64,000 bases of DNA, taken from NCBI GenBank assembly GCA_037138335.1, contig JBAXIO010000004.1, forward strand, positions 62,001 to 126,000, in the 5' to 3' direction. Shown piece by piece: positions 16,717-24,992 of this stretch (the first letter of the stretch is position 1; each line of letters opens with the position of its first letter). Both the position numbers and the translations under genes were made by a program. The notes beneath the pieces are model-generated. The model did no database searches. It was not told the DNA's origin and saw nothing but the letters and a program-made list of their open reading frames with translations. The stretch is from CAIRDP01 sp037138335 (GTDB taxonomy: Bacteria; Bacteroidota; Bacteroidia; Bacteroidales; FEN-979).

Positions 16717-19062
16717 ATGACGCTCAAACCCTTTGCCTGGCTCATTTTCATTGTAGGTTTTTTCGGGTCCTCCCCCTCGCTTAAAGCCGGCAGCATCAGC
16801 ATCAAGCCCGCTGCGAATGCTGTTAGTTTCACTTCCTCCCCTCTTCAGTCGCTGGAGGTGAAGGTTGATGTGGGCAAACTCGATTTCAGGGAAATACAAA
16901 CCAGTGCCGGGCCGTTTACAGAACTATTTACGGAAGGTTTTGGATTTAATACCATTGCCGGGGACCCCAAACTCCCGGTTTATCATAAACTGATCCAGGT
17001 TCCTGCCGGGGCAGGCTATGAAATTCATACAGGATCTTCACATTTTACCGATTACAGGCTTGTCGATAACGGCATTACCTCGCGGATTATCCCGGCACAG
17101 GCTCCGGTTTCGAAGAATATCAACGATCAGGCCCGGCTCCCTTTTGTAATCAGGGAATCAGCATACCTTCAAAATAAATTTACCGTCGCCCCCCTTGTGA
17201 ATGTTTCATATGCCGGCATCATGAGGGCCGTTGTCCTTGCAAGGCTTGACATTTCCCCTGTTCAGTACAACCCTGTCACCGGCATGATCAGGGTATATGA
17301 CCATATTGAAGTGAGTATAATCTTCACCCATCCTGACCTTGAGGCCACAAAAAAACTCCTCGATAACTTCGGCTCCCCTTATTACCAGGCTTTATACAGC
17401 AGGATACCGAATTATACCGGATCGCCGGCTTCACTTATCACTTCCTCCCCTGCAACCTATGTAATTGTAGCCCCTTCATCCTTTAAAGAATCGTTAAAAA
17501 GGTTTATTGCATGGAAAACCCGTAAAGGGTTCAGGGTGATTACAGCATACACCGGCAGCCCTGCATTGGGAAACACCACTGCTTCTATCAAAGCCTACCT
17601 CAGGGAACTCTATGACAACCCGCCTCCGGGATACAATCCCCCAAGCTTTATTTTGTTTGCAGGCGATGTGGACCAGGTCCCTGCATGGAATACGGGAGGG
17701 CATCCATCCGACCTGTATTACTGCGAGTATACGGGGGATGATATCCCCGAGGTAACCTACGGCAGGTTTGCGGCCCGTGACACCGGCCAGCTGAATGCCT
17801 ATATAGACAAAGCCCTGGAATATGAGCAATACACGATGCCTTCCGATGCTTTCCTGGGCGAGGCAGTGATGGTGGCGGGCGCCGACCAGGATTACGGCCC
17901 GTTATACGGGAACGGACAAATCAATTATGGAACGGAACAATATTTTAATGCTTCCCACAACATCTTATCCCATACCTACCTTCAGCCTGAAGCCCCCGGA
18001 GCAAATTATGCATCGAACATACTCCAGGATGTTTCAAACGGGGTCGGATTTGCAAACTATACAGCCCATGGAAGCGAATCGGGATGGGCTGACCCTTCTT
18101 TCCAGACCGTAAATATAGCCGCATTGCAGAATGCCCATAAATACCCCCTGATGATCGGCAACTGCTGCAAAACGGCTAATTTCAATGTAAACTGTTTTTC
18201 CAAGGAAATAACCAGGGCCGCCAATAAGGGAGCTTTGGGTTATATCGGATGTTCCGATTATTCATACTGGGATGAGGATTACTGGTGGGCCTGCGGATAC
18301 AAGGCTCCCGTTTCAACCCATCCTCCATATGAAGCTGATCATGCCGGTGCGTATGACAGGACTTTCCATGACCACGGCGAGCCGTTATCGGAATACTTCG
18401 TAACCATGGGTCAGATGGTACAGGGCGGGTGCCTGGCCGTGGAGGAATCCGGTTCAGGAATGAAGCAATATTATTGGGAAACCTATTGCCTGACGGGGGA
18501 TCCCTCACTGAGCATTTATTATTCGGTCCCCCCGGCCCTGCAGGCCGTATTCGAACATACCCTGCCTGTTAGCATGACGAGCCTGAGCGTGACAACCGAG
18601 CCCCTCTCCTATGTGTCCCTGTCACTCAATGACAGCACCCTTCTCGATGTGAAGAGTGTGGATTCGACAGGAATTGCGACCCTGATTTTTCCTGGCGTTC
18701 CTTCGCCCTGCTATGCGCGCCTGATCATTACCCGGCAAAACCGCAAGCCCCTCATCGACAGCGTTCAATTCATTGCCCCGGCAGAGACTGGTGAACGGGC
18801 ACCTGAAAGATCCATCTCGGTTTATCCGAATCCCTTTACTTCAAAGTTCACGGTTTCTGTGGATGAAGAAAAGCATCGAACTGTATGGGTCAGCCTTTTC
18901 GATACTTACGGGAACAGGCTGCTTCTCATGAACCGCCAGGGACAGCAGTCCGGCCGGCAGATTTTCACTGTTGATGCGGCAAACCTGGATCCCGGTATGT
19001 ATTTCTGCAGGATACAGACCGAAAGCCGCACTGAGATAAGAAAAGTTATATTGGGCCGGTAG
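16717..19062 (+). CDS. Gingipain-like C25 family cysteine peptidase, T9SS cargo
   Basis: 781 residues. A signal peptide (MTLKPFAWLIFIVGFFGSS) is followed by a propeptide region of about 220 residues, then a C25 catalytic domain (FILFAGDVDQVPAWNTGG; the YGRFAARD segment). The catalytic histidine is H451 in YTAHGSESGW and the nucleophile is C483 or C484 in IGNCCKTANF. After an Ig-like segment, the last ~75 residues are a type A T9SS sorting domain (SVYPNPFTSKFTVSV; LDPGMYFCRIQT), which directs export through the outer membrane. The translocon gene sprA is encoded at 51.9-59.2 kb in this window. It probably degrades extracellular protein; specificity is not predictable here. Confidence 0.92.
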   Translation: MTLKPFAWLIFIVGFFGSSPSLKAGSISIKPAANAVSFTSSPLQSLEVKVDVGKLDFREIQTSAGPFTELFTEGFGFNTIAGDPKLPVYHKLIQVPAGAGYEIHTGSSHFTDYRLVDNGITSRIIPAQAPVSKNINDQARLPFVIRESAYLQNKFTVAPLVNVSYAGIMRAVVLARLDISPVQYNPVTGMIRVYDHIEVSIIFTHPDLEATKKLLDNFGSPYYQALYSRIPNYTGSPASLITSSPATYVIVAPSSFKESLKRFIAWKTRKGFRVITAYTGSPALGNTTASIKAYLRELYDNPPPGYNPPSFILFAGDVDQVPAWNTGGHPSDLYYCEYTGDDIPEVTYGRFAARDTGQLNAYIDKALEYEQYTMPSDAFLGEAVMVAGADQDYGPLYGNGQINYGTEQYFNASHNILSHTYLQPEAPGANYASNILQDVSNGVGFANYTAHGSESGWADPSFQTVNIAALQNAHKYPLMIGNCCKTANFNVNCFSKEITRAANKGALGYIGCSDYSYWDEDYWWACGYKAPVSTHPPYEADHAGAYDRTFHDHGEPLSEYFVTMGQMVQGGCLAVEESGSGMKQYYWETYCLTGDPSLSIYYSVPPALQAVFEHTLPVSMTSLSVTTEPLSYVSLSLNDSTLLDVKSVDSTGIATLIFPGVPSPCYARLIITRQNRKPLIDSVQFIAPAETGERAPERSISVYPNPFTSKFTVSVDEEKHRTVWVSLFDTYGNRLLLMNRQGQQSGRQIFTVDAANLDPGMYFCRIQTESRTEIRKVILGR

Positions 19063-19098
19063 AAACCACCTGAAAGTACAATGGTCTACCCTACCGGC
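19055..19098. terminator. Hairpin joining two convergent stop codons
   Basis: GCCGGTAG at 19055-19062 and CTACCGGC at 19091-19098 are perfect complements, and each contains the stop codon of one of the two convergent genes (the C25 protease and the Omp28-like gene). The 28-base loop is long and no T-run follows, so termination is possible but unproven. Confidence 0.4.
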
Positions 19099-19945
19099 TT
19101 ACCGGTGATATTTTCACCTTGCTAACTCCTATAATCTCCCCGCTGGAAGCCGAGGGGGCTGTGATCGTTGTAACCAGCCAGAGCTGTGTGGGATCCCAAT
19201 CGGCATTGGTGACCATAAATGTTTTCTTATAGGAATAGTTTATCGTGGTATCAACGCTGGCGGTGAGTTGCTCTCCGTAAGTACCGTTCATGGAAACCCT
19301 GAAAGTTTCGTTGAAATAATAAGGATTGATTTCAGGTGTTGTCCCTGCAGCGGTATCCTTGTTGGACTGCAGCCCTACAATACTGTCCTCCAGGATATAC
19401 AGGTTGATGCCCGCGCCTGAGGTGAGCTTCCTTTTGAACCTTACGGTCACATCGGCAGTGATTTCTTTTGTGTCGTTATTATAAGTTGACCTGGCCGAGA
19501 TCCCTGTTTTCACCGCCTTGAGCATCTGTAACTCAATTGCAGCAGCCCACTGGTCGGAATTCACGGGGTAACTGCCGCCGACCGGGGTGCGGTTGACCAG
19601 GGCCCGCGGGACATAGCCAAGTCCAAAATCAGTGCACCATTGCGCACCTTCGGGAGTTCTGAGGTCCAGGGTGTATTTTGGATCGGGATCGGCAAGGTTT
19701 GTGGCATGTACTTCCATGACGATCACTTTCCCAAGGTAGTAATCGGCCAGTCTACGGGCTTTTTGAGTAGCAAGCGGACAGTTATTGCATTTATGGCCGG
19801 TATATTCCTCAAGCAGGACATACGGTTTATTGGTGGTATCATATTGTGTCTTCACAGCTGCATAGGGGGGGTCCAGTTTATCACATGAAGTAAAGATCCA
19901 ACCGCACACTAACATGACAGGAAGCAGAATTCTGAATAATTTCAT
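19091..19945 (-). CDS. Omp28-related outer membrane lipoprotein
   Basis: 284 residues from the ATG at 19945; a longer frame to 20041 overlaps the upstream gene's end and lacks a signal peptide. MKLFRILLPVMLVCGWIFTS is followed by C21, the lipidated cysteine. A thioredoxin-like segment has C53 and C56 in GHKCNNCPLATQKA, as in Omp28 family proteins of Porphyromonas and relatives. The C-terminal ~120 residues are beta-rich. It is the third gene of a TlpA/DUF6029/Omp28 operon, a recurring Bacteroidota set. The exact role is unknown; an envelope thiol-redox or adhesion function has been suggested for the family. Confidence 0.85.
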   Translation of the reverse strand: MKLFRILLPVMLVCGWIFTSCDKLDPPYAAVKTQYDTTNKPYVLLEEYTGHKCNNCPLATQKARRLADYYLGKVIVMEVHATNLADPDPKYTLDLRTPEGAQWCTDFGLGYVPRALVNRTPVGGSYPVNSDQWAAAIELQMLKAVKTGISARSTYNNDTKEITADVTVRFKRKLTSGAGINLYILEDSIVGLQSNKDTAAGTTPEINPYYFNETFRVSMNGTYGEQLTASVDTTINYSYKKTFMVTNADWDPTQLWLVTTITAPSASSGEIIGVSKVKISPVSR

Positions 19946-19968
19946 ATCGCCTTTGATTATCATAAACA

Positions 19969-21675
19969 TTAAAAACTGCTGGTAACGGTAAGCGTCAGCC
20001 CGCTGGACTGCGGCACGTAGCGGCACACGCCGCCTACACAAATGATCCCTTCACGCTGCCTTCCATAGGAAAGCTGGATCCTGGATGTATTATAAACAAA
20101 TCCGGCGGCAACATTATAATAATGCAGCTGTTTGCCGGCATCTGAGTTACCGTAGTTCCACTGGTCGCTGACAGAAAAGAACCATTTGGGTGAAATTGTA
20201 ATTTCCATCAGGCCTGCAGCCCAGTTACCGTTATCCTGTTTAGTCCACAATCCCTGAAGTTCCCAGCGGAGCGATAATTTTTTATTGACATTGAAAGTAA
20301 CATCCGCGATACCGATCTGGGAATAAATAAGGGGATCTTCAGGATGGCCCTGTACAACAGCTTTGTTGTAGGTCTGATATAGGTAATCGAAGATCCCTTT
20401 CACTTTTTTACCGAATTTCTTACTGATCTCCACCTGTGTTTCCTGCCAGTATACTTCGCTGCCAACAGAGTAAAAGTTTGTGGCATAGCCCAGTGTCCCT
20501 GACTGCCCGATGGGGGTGGTGTCATTCACAGGCGTTTTCTTTATCGAATTAACCTGGGAAAAATCCACGGCTATGGTGAGCCCGTTCTTACCCCCAAGTT
20601 TGGTATTCTTCGGAATGGTATACATTACCCCCGCTGCAATACCGACTTCGCCTGTTGTCTGGGTTGCGTAAGGATACATCGAGGCAAGGGCATAGGTATG
20701 TTCCTTGTTGATGGCCGGGAGGTAATTGATGTCGAGGCCGTTGATCGTATAACTCCGGTTCGATTTATAGCTGAAATTGTCAATCCATTTCGATTTAACC
20801 TCAACACTGAAATTCTTCCTAGAATAAGAAAGATCAAACAAAATGGAATTACCTGGTTTATAGATGTATACGTTCATCTGGGAAGGGTCGTTGATCTTAT
20901 GGGCGTATTCGGAGTAAAAATTCACACCTGCATAGTTCAGGTTAAGCCTTCCCCCGTAGCAGGCTACATTTTCGGGAAGGTTAAAAGTATACACCTTGTC
21001 ACCAACAGGATAGATCATAGTTTTACCGGCCTGGTAGTCACTTACGAAGCTTCCTCCGAGGGTGATCTTCAGTTTTGTGTTTGCCAGGGCGTTGAAAATA
21101 TCATTAAGATTAAAATCCCCGTCAATCCCCTTTACAATGCCCCGGTTATTATTCTGATAAGGGATCCAGAAAGTTCTCTGAAAACCGTAGACCCCGGTAA
21201 GGGTGATCCCTTTCGACGGCATGAATTTTACCCTGAGCCCCCTCATGGAATTGTCATATCCTAGGGTCCAGTCCTGGTATGTCCTGAAAGTCATACCCTG
21301 TGCAAATTGTTCATAAAAGTTTCCGGCTGTGATTTCCAGAAGGTCGTTCTTGTATTTGACATACCAGTAGGGTACACCTGCGCCCTGGTACTGGGGATCG
21401 TAGCCCATGAGAGGCGGGAGGTAAGCTTCAAACCTCAGGCCGGCATAGAAACTTTTATATTCATAATTCACCTCGGTATAGCCATTTATCCGGATAGGTT
21501 GTCCGTTGAGGGATTGGCTGGTGATTCCCATAGCCGCATCAGTCTGGTACAATGCGGCATCGGCCTGGAAAGAGCCTGTAACCTGGGCATTCTTCAGGAA
21601 ATCCTGGGCTGCCAGGCGGCATGGAAACATTCCAATAGTTACAATCCCAATACAAAGCAGGATACTTTTTTTCAA
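19969..21675 (-). CDS. DUF6029-type outer membrane beta-barrel protein
   Basis: 568 residues with signal peptide (MKKSILLCIGIVTIGMFPCR, cleaved after LAAQ). The mature protein is an alternating-hydrophobicity beta protein rich in aromatic and glycine residues, ending in LTLVTSSF-like terminal phenylalanine (LTLTVTSSF), the usual mark of an outer-membrane barrel. I recognise the family as DUF6029 from its pairing with a TlpA protein and Omp28; that name is from memory and should be verified. It lies 18 bases after tlpA and 23 bases before the Omp28 gene. Confidence 0.75.
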   Translation of the reverse strand: MKKSILLCIGIVTIGMFPCRLAAQDFLKNAQVTGSFQADAALYQTDAAMGITSQSLNGQPIRINGYTEVNYEYKSFYAGLRFEAYLPPLMGYDPQYQGAGVPYWYVKYKNDLLEITAGNFYEQFAQGMTFRTYQDWTLGYDNSMRGLRVKFMPSKGITLTGVYGFQRTFWIPYQNNNRGIVKGIDGDFNLNDIFNALANTKLKITLGGSFVSDYQAGKTMIYPVGDKVYTFNLPENVACYGGRLNLNYAGVNFYSEYAHKINDPSQMNVYIYKPGNSILFDLSYSRKNFSVEVKSKWIDNFSYKSNRSYTINGLDINYLPAINKEHTYALASMYPYATQTTGEVGIAAGVMYTIPKNTKLGGKNGLTIAVDFSQVNSIKKTPVNDTTPIGQSGTLGYATNFYSVGSEVYWQETQVEISKKFGKKVKGIFDYLYQTYNKAVVQGHPEDPLIYSQIGIADVTFNVNKKLSLRWELQGLWTKQDNGNWAAGLMEITISPKWFFSVSDQWNYGNSDAGKQLHYYNVAAGFVYNTSRIQLSYGRQREGIICVGGVCRYVPQSSGLTLTVTSSF

Positions 21676-21693
21676 TGCTTTACAATTTTGATA

Positions 21694-22221
21694 TTATTTG
21701 ATTTCTTCGCCTTTTATTACTTTTCGCACGATGTCGATGATAGTAAATTCTCCTCCTTCTGCGAAAGTGGAATGGCTCCATACGATCTCGCCTTTTCCGT
21801 TAACAACAAAAGTCATAGGAACCAGGGGGACACCCATAGCCCTCATGAAATCAGAGTTTTGGTCGAGGAGCACTGTATATTCCCATCCTTTCCCGTCAAC
21901 ATAGGGTTTTACATTCAGTGTGGACCTTGCATTATCAACTGAAACGGCATAAAGCTTCACCCCGGTTTCTTTAACCCAGTCATCATAGACGTCGGCTATA
22001 GCATTCAATTCGCGTTTACAGGGGGAGCACCATGTTGCCCAGAAATCGATGATAACGGGCTTGCCATCATTGCTGATATCTGTAGTACTGAACACATTCC
22101 CGTAAACATCCTTTATGTTGACCTGCGGGATGGTTTTGCGTTTAGCTGAAGCGTCTTCACTCTGGGCGAAAGTTATTACAAGAGCAGATAGAAAGATAAA
22201 GAGCAGGCTTGCTTTTTTCAT
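21694..22221 (-). CDS. TlpA-like periplasmic thiol-disulfide oxidoreductase
   Basis: 175 residues with a cleavable signal peptide (MKKASLLFIFLSALVITFAQ). One thioredoxin-like domain with the active site FWATWCSPCKRE (C65, C68) and the cis-proline region VPLVPMTFVV. It is the first gene of the operon with the DUF6029 and Omp28 proteins, which suggests it reduces or maintains cysteines in those envelope proteins; that is inference. A -7 box lies at 22250-22257. Confidence 0.9.
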   Translation of the reverse strand: MKKASLLFIFLSALVITFAQSEDASAKRKTIPQVNIKDVYGNVFSTTDISNDGKPVIIDFWATWCSPCKRELNAIADVYDDWVKETGVKLYAVSVDNARSTLNVKPYVDGKGWEYTVLLDQNSDFMRAMGVPLVPMTFVVNGKGEIVWSHSTFAEGGEFTIIDIVRKVIKGEEIK

Positions 22222-22249
22222 GTACGAAGTGTGATTAAATTAACAGCTG

Positions 22250-22257
22250 CAAAAGTA
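22250..22257 (-). promoter_or_regulatory. -7 box for the TlpA/DUF6029/Omp28 operon
   Basis: TACTTTTG on the minus strand, an exact TAnnTTTG match, 28 bases upstream of the tlpA start. Confidence 0.55.
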
Positions 22258-22263
22258 CATTTT

Positions 22264-23244
22264 TTATACATTGTAAACTTCAAGTATCTTGCAGGAAGGG
22301 CGGGGTAAAAGGGCGATTTTGTCAAGGAATGCGGGAATCAGGAGGACTTCCCCTTTTGTTATGTTCTCTTTTCCAGACACAAAGGCGATTTCAGCATCAC
22401 CTTCAAGGCAAATAAGGATAACATATGAGTCGATTTCGGAATAATCCTTGGCGATGGGAAGGTTAAAATCAAGCAGGTTAGTCATGAAATAAGGGCATTG
22501 GACCAGGCTCACGGTATGGTTCCCTGATGCAGTATATCCTGTACGGTATGATTGAGGGACCTTAAAATCAATTGCATCCAGTGCAAGTTCGGTATGCATT
22601 TCCCTTGCTTTGCCTTCCTTGTCGACCCGGTCCCAGTCATAGATCCGGTACGTGGTGTCGGATGTTTGCTGGATCTCGGCAAGAACGACACCGGGTCCAA
22701 GTGCATGCACCCTCCCGGCCGGCATGTAAAAAACATCTCCCTTTGAAACTGTTTCAAAGTTCAGGATATTGCCCAGGGTTTTTTCCTTCACATTTTTAAG
22801 ATAAAAATCCCTGCTGATCTTCCTGTTAAAACCTGAGATCAGCTGGGCTCCCGGAATGGCATCGAGGACATACCACATTTCAGTCTTCCCTCCCCCCAAT
22901 TTACGTTTTGCTGCCAGGGCATCATCAGGATGAACCTGTACCGAGAGCCAGTCGTTGGCATCAATGAATTTGACAAGTATGGGAAACTCTTCTTTATGTT
23001 TTGCGAAATTCTTTTCCCCTACGAGCTCATCCATGTATATTTCAAGAAGCTCGTTCAGCTCATTTCCCTTTAAAAATCCGTTTGCCACCCTGGTCTGCGA
23101 CCCTGGCACGCCCGAAAGCATCCAGGCTTCCCCTGTATCGGTGCGGGGAGGGATATTCAGCCCAAGTGAAGATTTCAACTTTTGCCCGCCCCATATCTTC
23201 TCCCGGAACAATGGCTTGAATTTTAAGGGGTATAAGGTATTCAT
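22264..23244 (-). CDS. manA: Mannose-6-phosphate isomerase, class I
   Basis: 326 residues, the short type I PMI form. It interconverts mannose-6-phosphate and fructose-6-phosphate in the cytoplasm, using zinc. Zinc ligands and signatures: QVHPDD, then KTEMWYVLDA, then YMPAGRVHALGPGVVLAEIQ and TTYRIYDWDR. The N-terminus (KFKPLFREKIWGG) is canonical. It is divergent from the kinase/deaminase operon, with overlapping promoters in an 84-base gap. The GH38 mannosidase at 62.6 kb could feed mannose into this pathway. Confidence 0.94.
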   Translation of the reverse strand: MNTLYPLKFKPLFREKIWGGQKLKSSLGLNIPPRTDTGEAWMLSGVPGSQTRVANGFLKGNELNELLEIYMDELVGEKNFAKHKEEFPILVKFIDANDWLSVQVHPDDALAAKRKLGGGKTEMWYVLDAIPGAQLISGFNRKISRDFYLKNVKEKTLGNILNFETVSKGDVFYMPAGRVHALGPGVVLAEIQQTSDTTYRIYDWDRVDKEGKAREMHTELALDAIDFKVPQSYRTGYTASGNHTVSLVQCPYFMTNLLDFNLPIAKDYSEIDSYVILICLEGDAEIAFVSGKENITKGEVLLIPAFLDKIALLPRPSCKILEVYNV

Positions 23245-23285
23245 AAGAATAATGTTATGTGGGCGGATGACTTCGTTATAATTTG

Positions 23286-23313
23286 TAATTTTGCTTTCCC
23301 GGCAGCAAAATTA
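23286..23313. promoter_or_regulatory. Symmetric divergent promoter (manA / kinase-deaminase)
   Basis: TAATTTTGCT and AGCAAAATTA form a perfect 10-base inverted repeat with an 8-base spacer. Each arm contains a consensus -7 box (TAATTTTG): 23286-23293 facing right, 23306-23313 facing left. The two predicted transcripts would start almost opposite each other. Confidence 0.55.
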
Positions 23314-23328
23314 ACATTTCTCAGGGAT

Positions 23329-23880
23329 ATGGTATGCATAGGAATAACCGGAACTTTAGGGGCCGGAAAAGGTACAGTCGTTGAATATCTTGAGAAATCA
23401 AGAGGGTTTAAACATTTTTCAGTGCGGGGGTTCCTGCTTGAGCTGATCAGGCTGGAAGGGATGCTCGAAAACCGGGACAGCATGTTTTTGCTGGGCAACA
23501 GGCTCAGGATGACTTACGGCCCCTCTTATGTGGTTGACTGTTTGTATGAGCAGGCAGCGGGAAGCGGTGAAAACTGCATCATTGAAAGTATAAGAACACC
23601 CGGTGAAGCTTCTTCGCTGAGGGCAAAGGGTGATTTTTACCTCCTGGCCATAGATGCAGCTCCGAAGGTAAGGTTCGAACGGATAATTGAAAGGAAATCA
23701 GAGACCGACAGTGTTTCTTTTGCAACTTTCACTCAAAACGAAGAAAGGGAAATGACTTCCACCGATCCGAATATGCAGAACATCAGGGAATGTATACGCA
23801 TGGCCGATTTCGTGCTCACAAATAACGGGAGCAGGGAGGAATTGTATGCACAGCTGGAAGAAATCTTAAAGAAGATCTGA
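23329..23880 (+). CDS. P-loop nucleotide kinase-like protein (dephospho-CoA kinase/dNMP kinase-like)
   Basis: 183 residues from the ATG at 23329; an extension to 23257 crosses the promoter. The Walker A motif is GTLGAGKGT at the N-terminus, followed by a substrate-lid region (CIIESIRTPGEA) and FLLAIDA-like strand (FYLLAIDAAPKVRFERI). The overall form resembles AAA_18/AAA_33 small-molecule kinases, with a late DFVLTNNGS segment as in dephospho-CoA kinase-like proteins. It is followed one base later by a dCMP deaminase gene, so a role in deoxynucleotide metabolism is likely. The substrate is not proven. Confidence 0.75.
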   Translation: MVCIGITGTLGAGKGTVVEYLEKSRGFKHFSVRGFLLELIRLEGMLENRDSMFLLGNRLRMTYGPSYVVDCLYEQAAGSGENCIIESIRTPGEASSLRAKGDFYLLAIDAAPKVRFERIIERKSETDSVSFATFTQNEEREMTSTDPNMQNIRECIRMADFVLTNNGSREELYAQLEEILKKI

Positions 23881-23881
23881 T

Positions 23882-24379
23882 ATGGAAGAGCAAAAGTATA
23901 TACGACCCACCTGGGACCAGTATTTCATGGAAATTGCAAACACGGTAGCCACCAGGGCAACCTGCGACCGGGGCCGCAGCGGCTGTGTGATCGCCCGCGA
24001 CAAACAGATCCTTGTAACCGGCTATGTCGGAAGCCCAAGGGGACTGAAGCATTGCGACGAAATAGGCCACCTGATGAAGAAAGTCCACCATGATGACGGG
24101 CGTATCACCCAGCATTGCATGCGCACGGTCCATGCCGAACAAAATGCAATTTGCCAGGCCGCCCGTCTCGGCATCTCCCTTCAGGGCGCCAGCATTTATT
24201 GCAGGATGACACCCTGCCGTACCTGTGCCATGCTCATCATCAACTGCGGGATAGAACGCGTGGTGTGTGAAAGGAAATACCATGACAGCATGGAAAGCGA
24301 AGAAATGTTCAGGCAATCAGGGGTGATCCTCGATTATGTGTATAACGAGGTACAGGAATATACTAACCAGCAGGGATAA
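23882..24379 (+). CDS. dCMP deaminase family protein
   Basis: 165 residues, usual length for deoxycytidylate deaminase/ComEB. The zinc site is complete: HAEQNA (H84, catalytic E86) and PCRTC (C112, C115). Additional family cues are the WDQYFMEIANTVATRATCDR opening and the GYVGSPRGLKHCDEIG loop. It converts dCMP to dUMP, feeding thymidylate synthesis. The gene starts one base after the kinase-like gene's stop, so the pair is co-translated. Confidence 0.92.
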   Translation: MEEQKYIRPTWDQYFMEIANTVATRATCDRGRSGCVIARDKQILVTGYVGSPRGLKHCDEIGHLMKKVHHDDGRITQHCMRTVHAEQNAICQAARLGISLQGASIYCRMTPCRTCAMLIINCGIERVVCERKYHDSMESEEMFRQSGVILDYVYNEVQEYTNQQG

Positions 24380-24420
24380 AGCATAATGAACCTGCCTTTG
24401 ACGCGTTGAGACACAGTATT

Positions 24421-24936
24421 ATGAACCCGGAACACGGATTATCCAAATCCCAGTTTGAAGTTTTGTTTCGCAATGAATACAAAGGCATGCTTTTTTTTGC
24501 TATCAGCTATGTCAAGGAAGAAGAAGCAGCGAAGGAAATAGTCCAGGAAGCCTTCATCAACCTCTGGGAGAAACGTGAAAGCATAGATCCCGAACGGGAA
24601 GTCAAATCCTACCTTTCGGCATCGGTAAGGAACCGCTGCCTGAATTTTCTCCGCGACAATAAGCGTTTCGCTGGGACTTTGCTCAGCCTTGGAGGGCTGC
24701 TGCCCATTCCTTCATCCGAAGAATACAATCAGATTGAATTCAGGGAACTCAGCCGCCAGGTGAATAATGCCATTGAGGAACTTCCCGAAAAATGCAGGGA
24801 AGTGTTCCGGCTGAACCGTTTTGAGCAGATGAAATACCAGCAGATCGCCGACCATTTGCAGATCTCTGTCAAAACTGTTGAAACCCAGATGTCGAAGGCC
24901 CTGGCCCATCTCAGGACCAGGATAAAACGGAATTGA
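24421..24936 (+). CDS. ECF sigma factor, FecI-like (Bacteroidota expansion family)
   Basis: 171 residues from the ATG at 24421; an upstream TTG at 24406 is possible but weaker. Region 2 is seen in FEVLFRNEYKGMLFFAISYV and EIVQEAFINLWEKRE, region 4 in LPEKCREVFRLNRFEQMKYQ, then QIADHLQISVKTVETQMSKA. It lies directly upstream of a FecR-type anti-sigma factor and a TonB-dependent receptor, the classic cell-surface signalling order, and is expected to transcribe this operon when the receptor binds its ligand. Confidence 0.93.
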   Translation: MNPEHGLSKSQFEVLFRNEYKGMLFFAISYVKEEEAAKEIVQEAFINLWEKRESIDPEREVKSYLSASVRNRCLNFLRDNKRFAGTLLSLGGLLPIPSSEEYNQIEFRELSRQVNNAIEELPEKCREVFRLNRFEQMKYQQIADHLQISVKTVETQMSKALAHLRTRIKRN

Positions 24937-24992
24937 TCTTTTTTTAATAGAGCATCAGGGTAACCAAGTGTTCAAGTGTATAACAAGTGATC

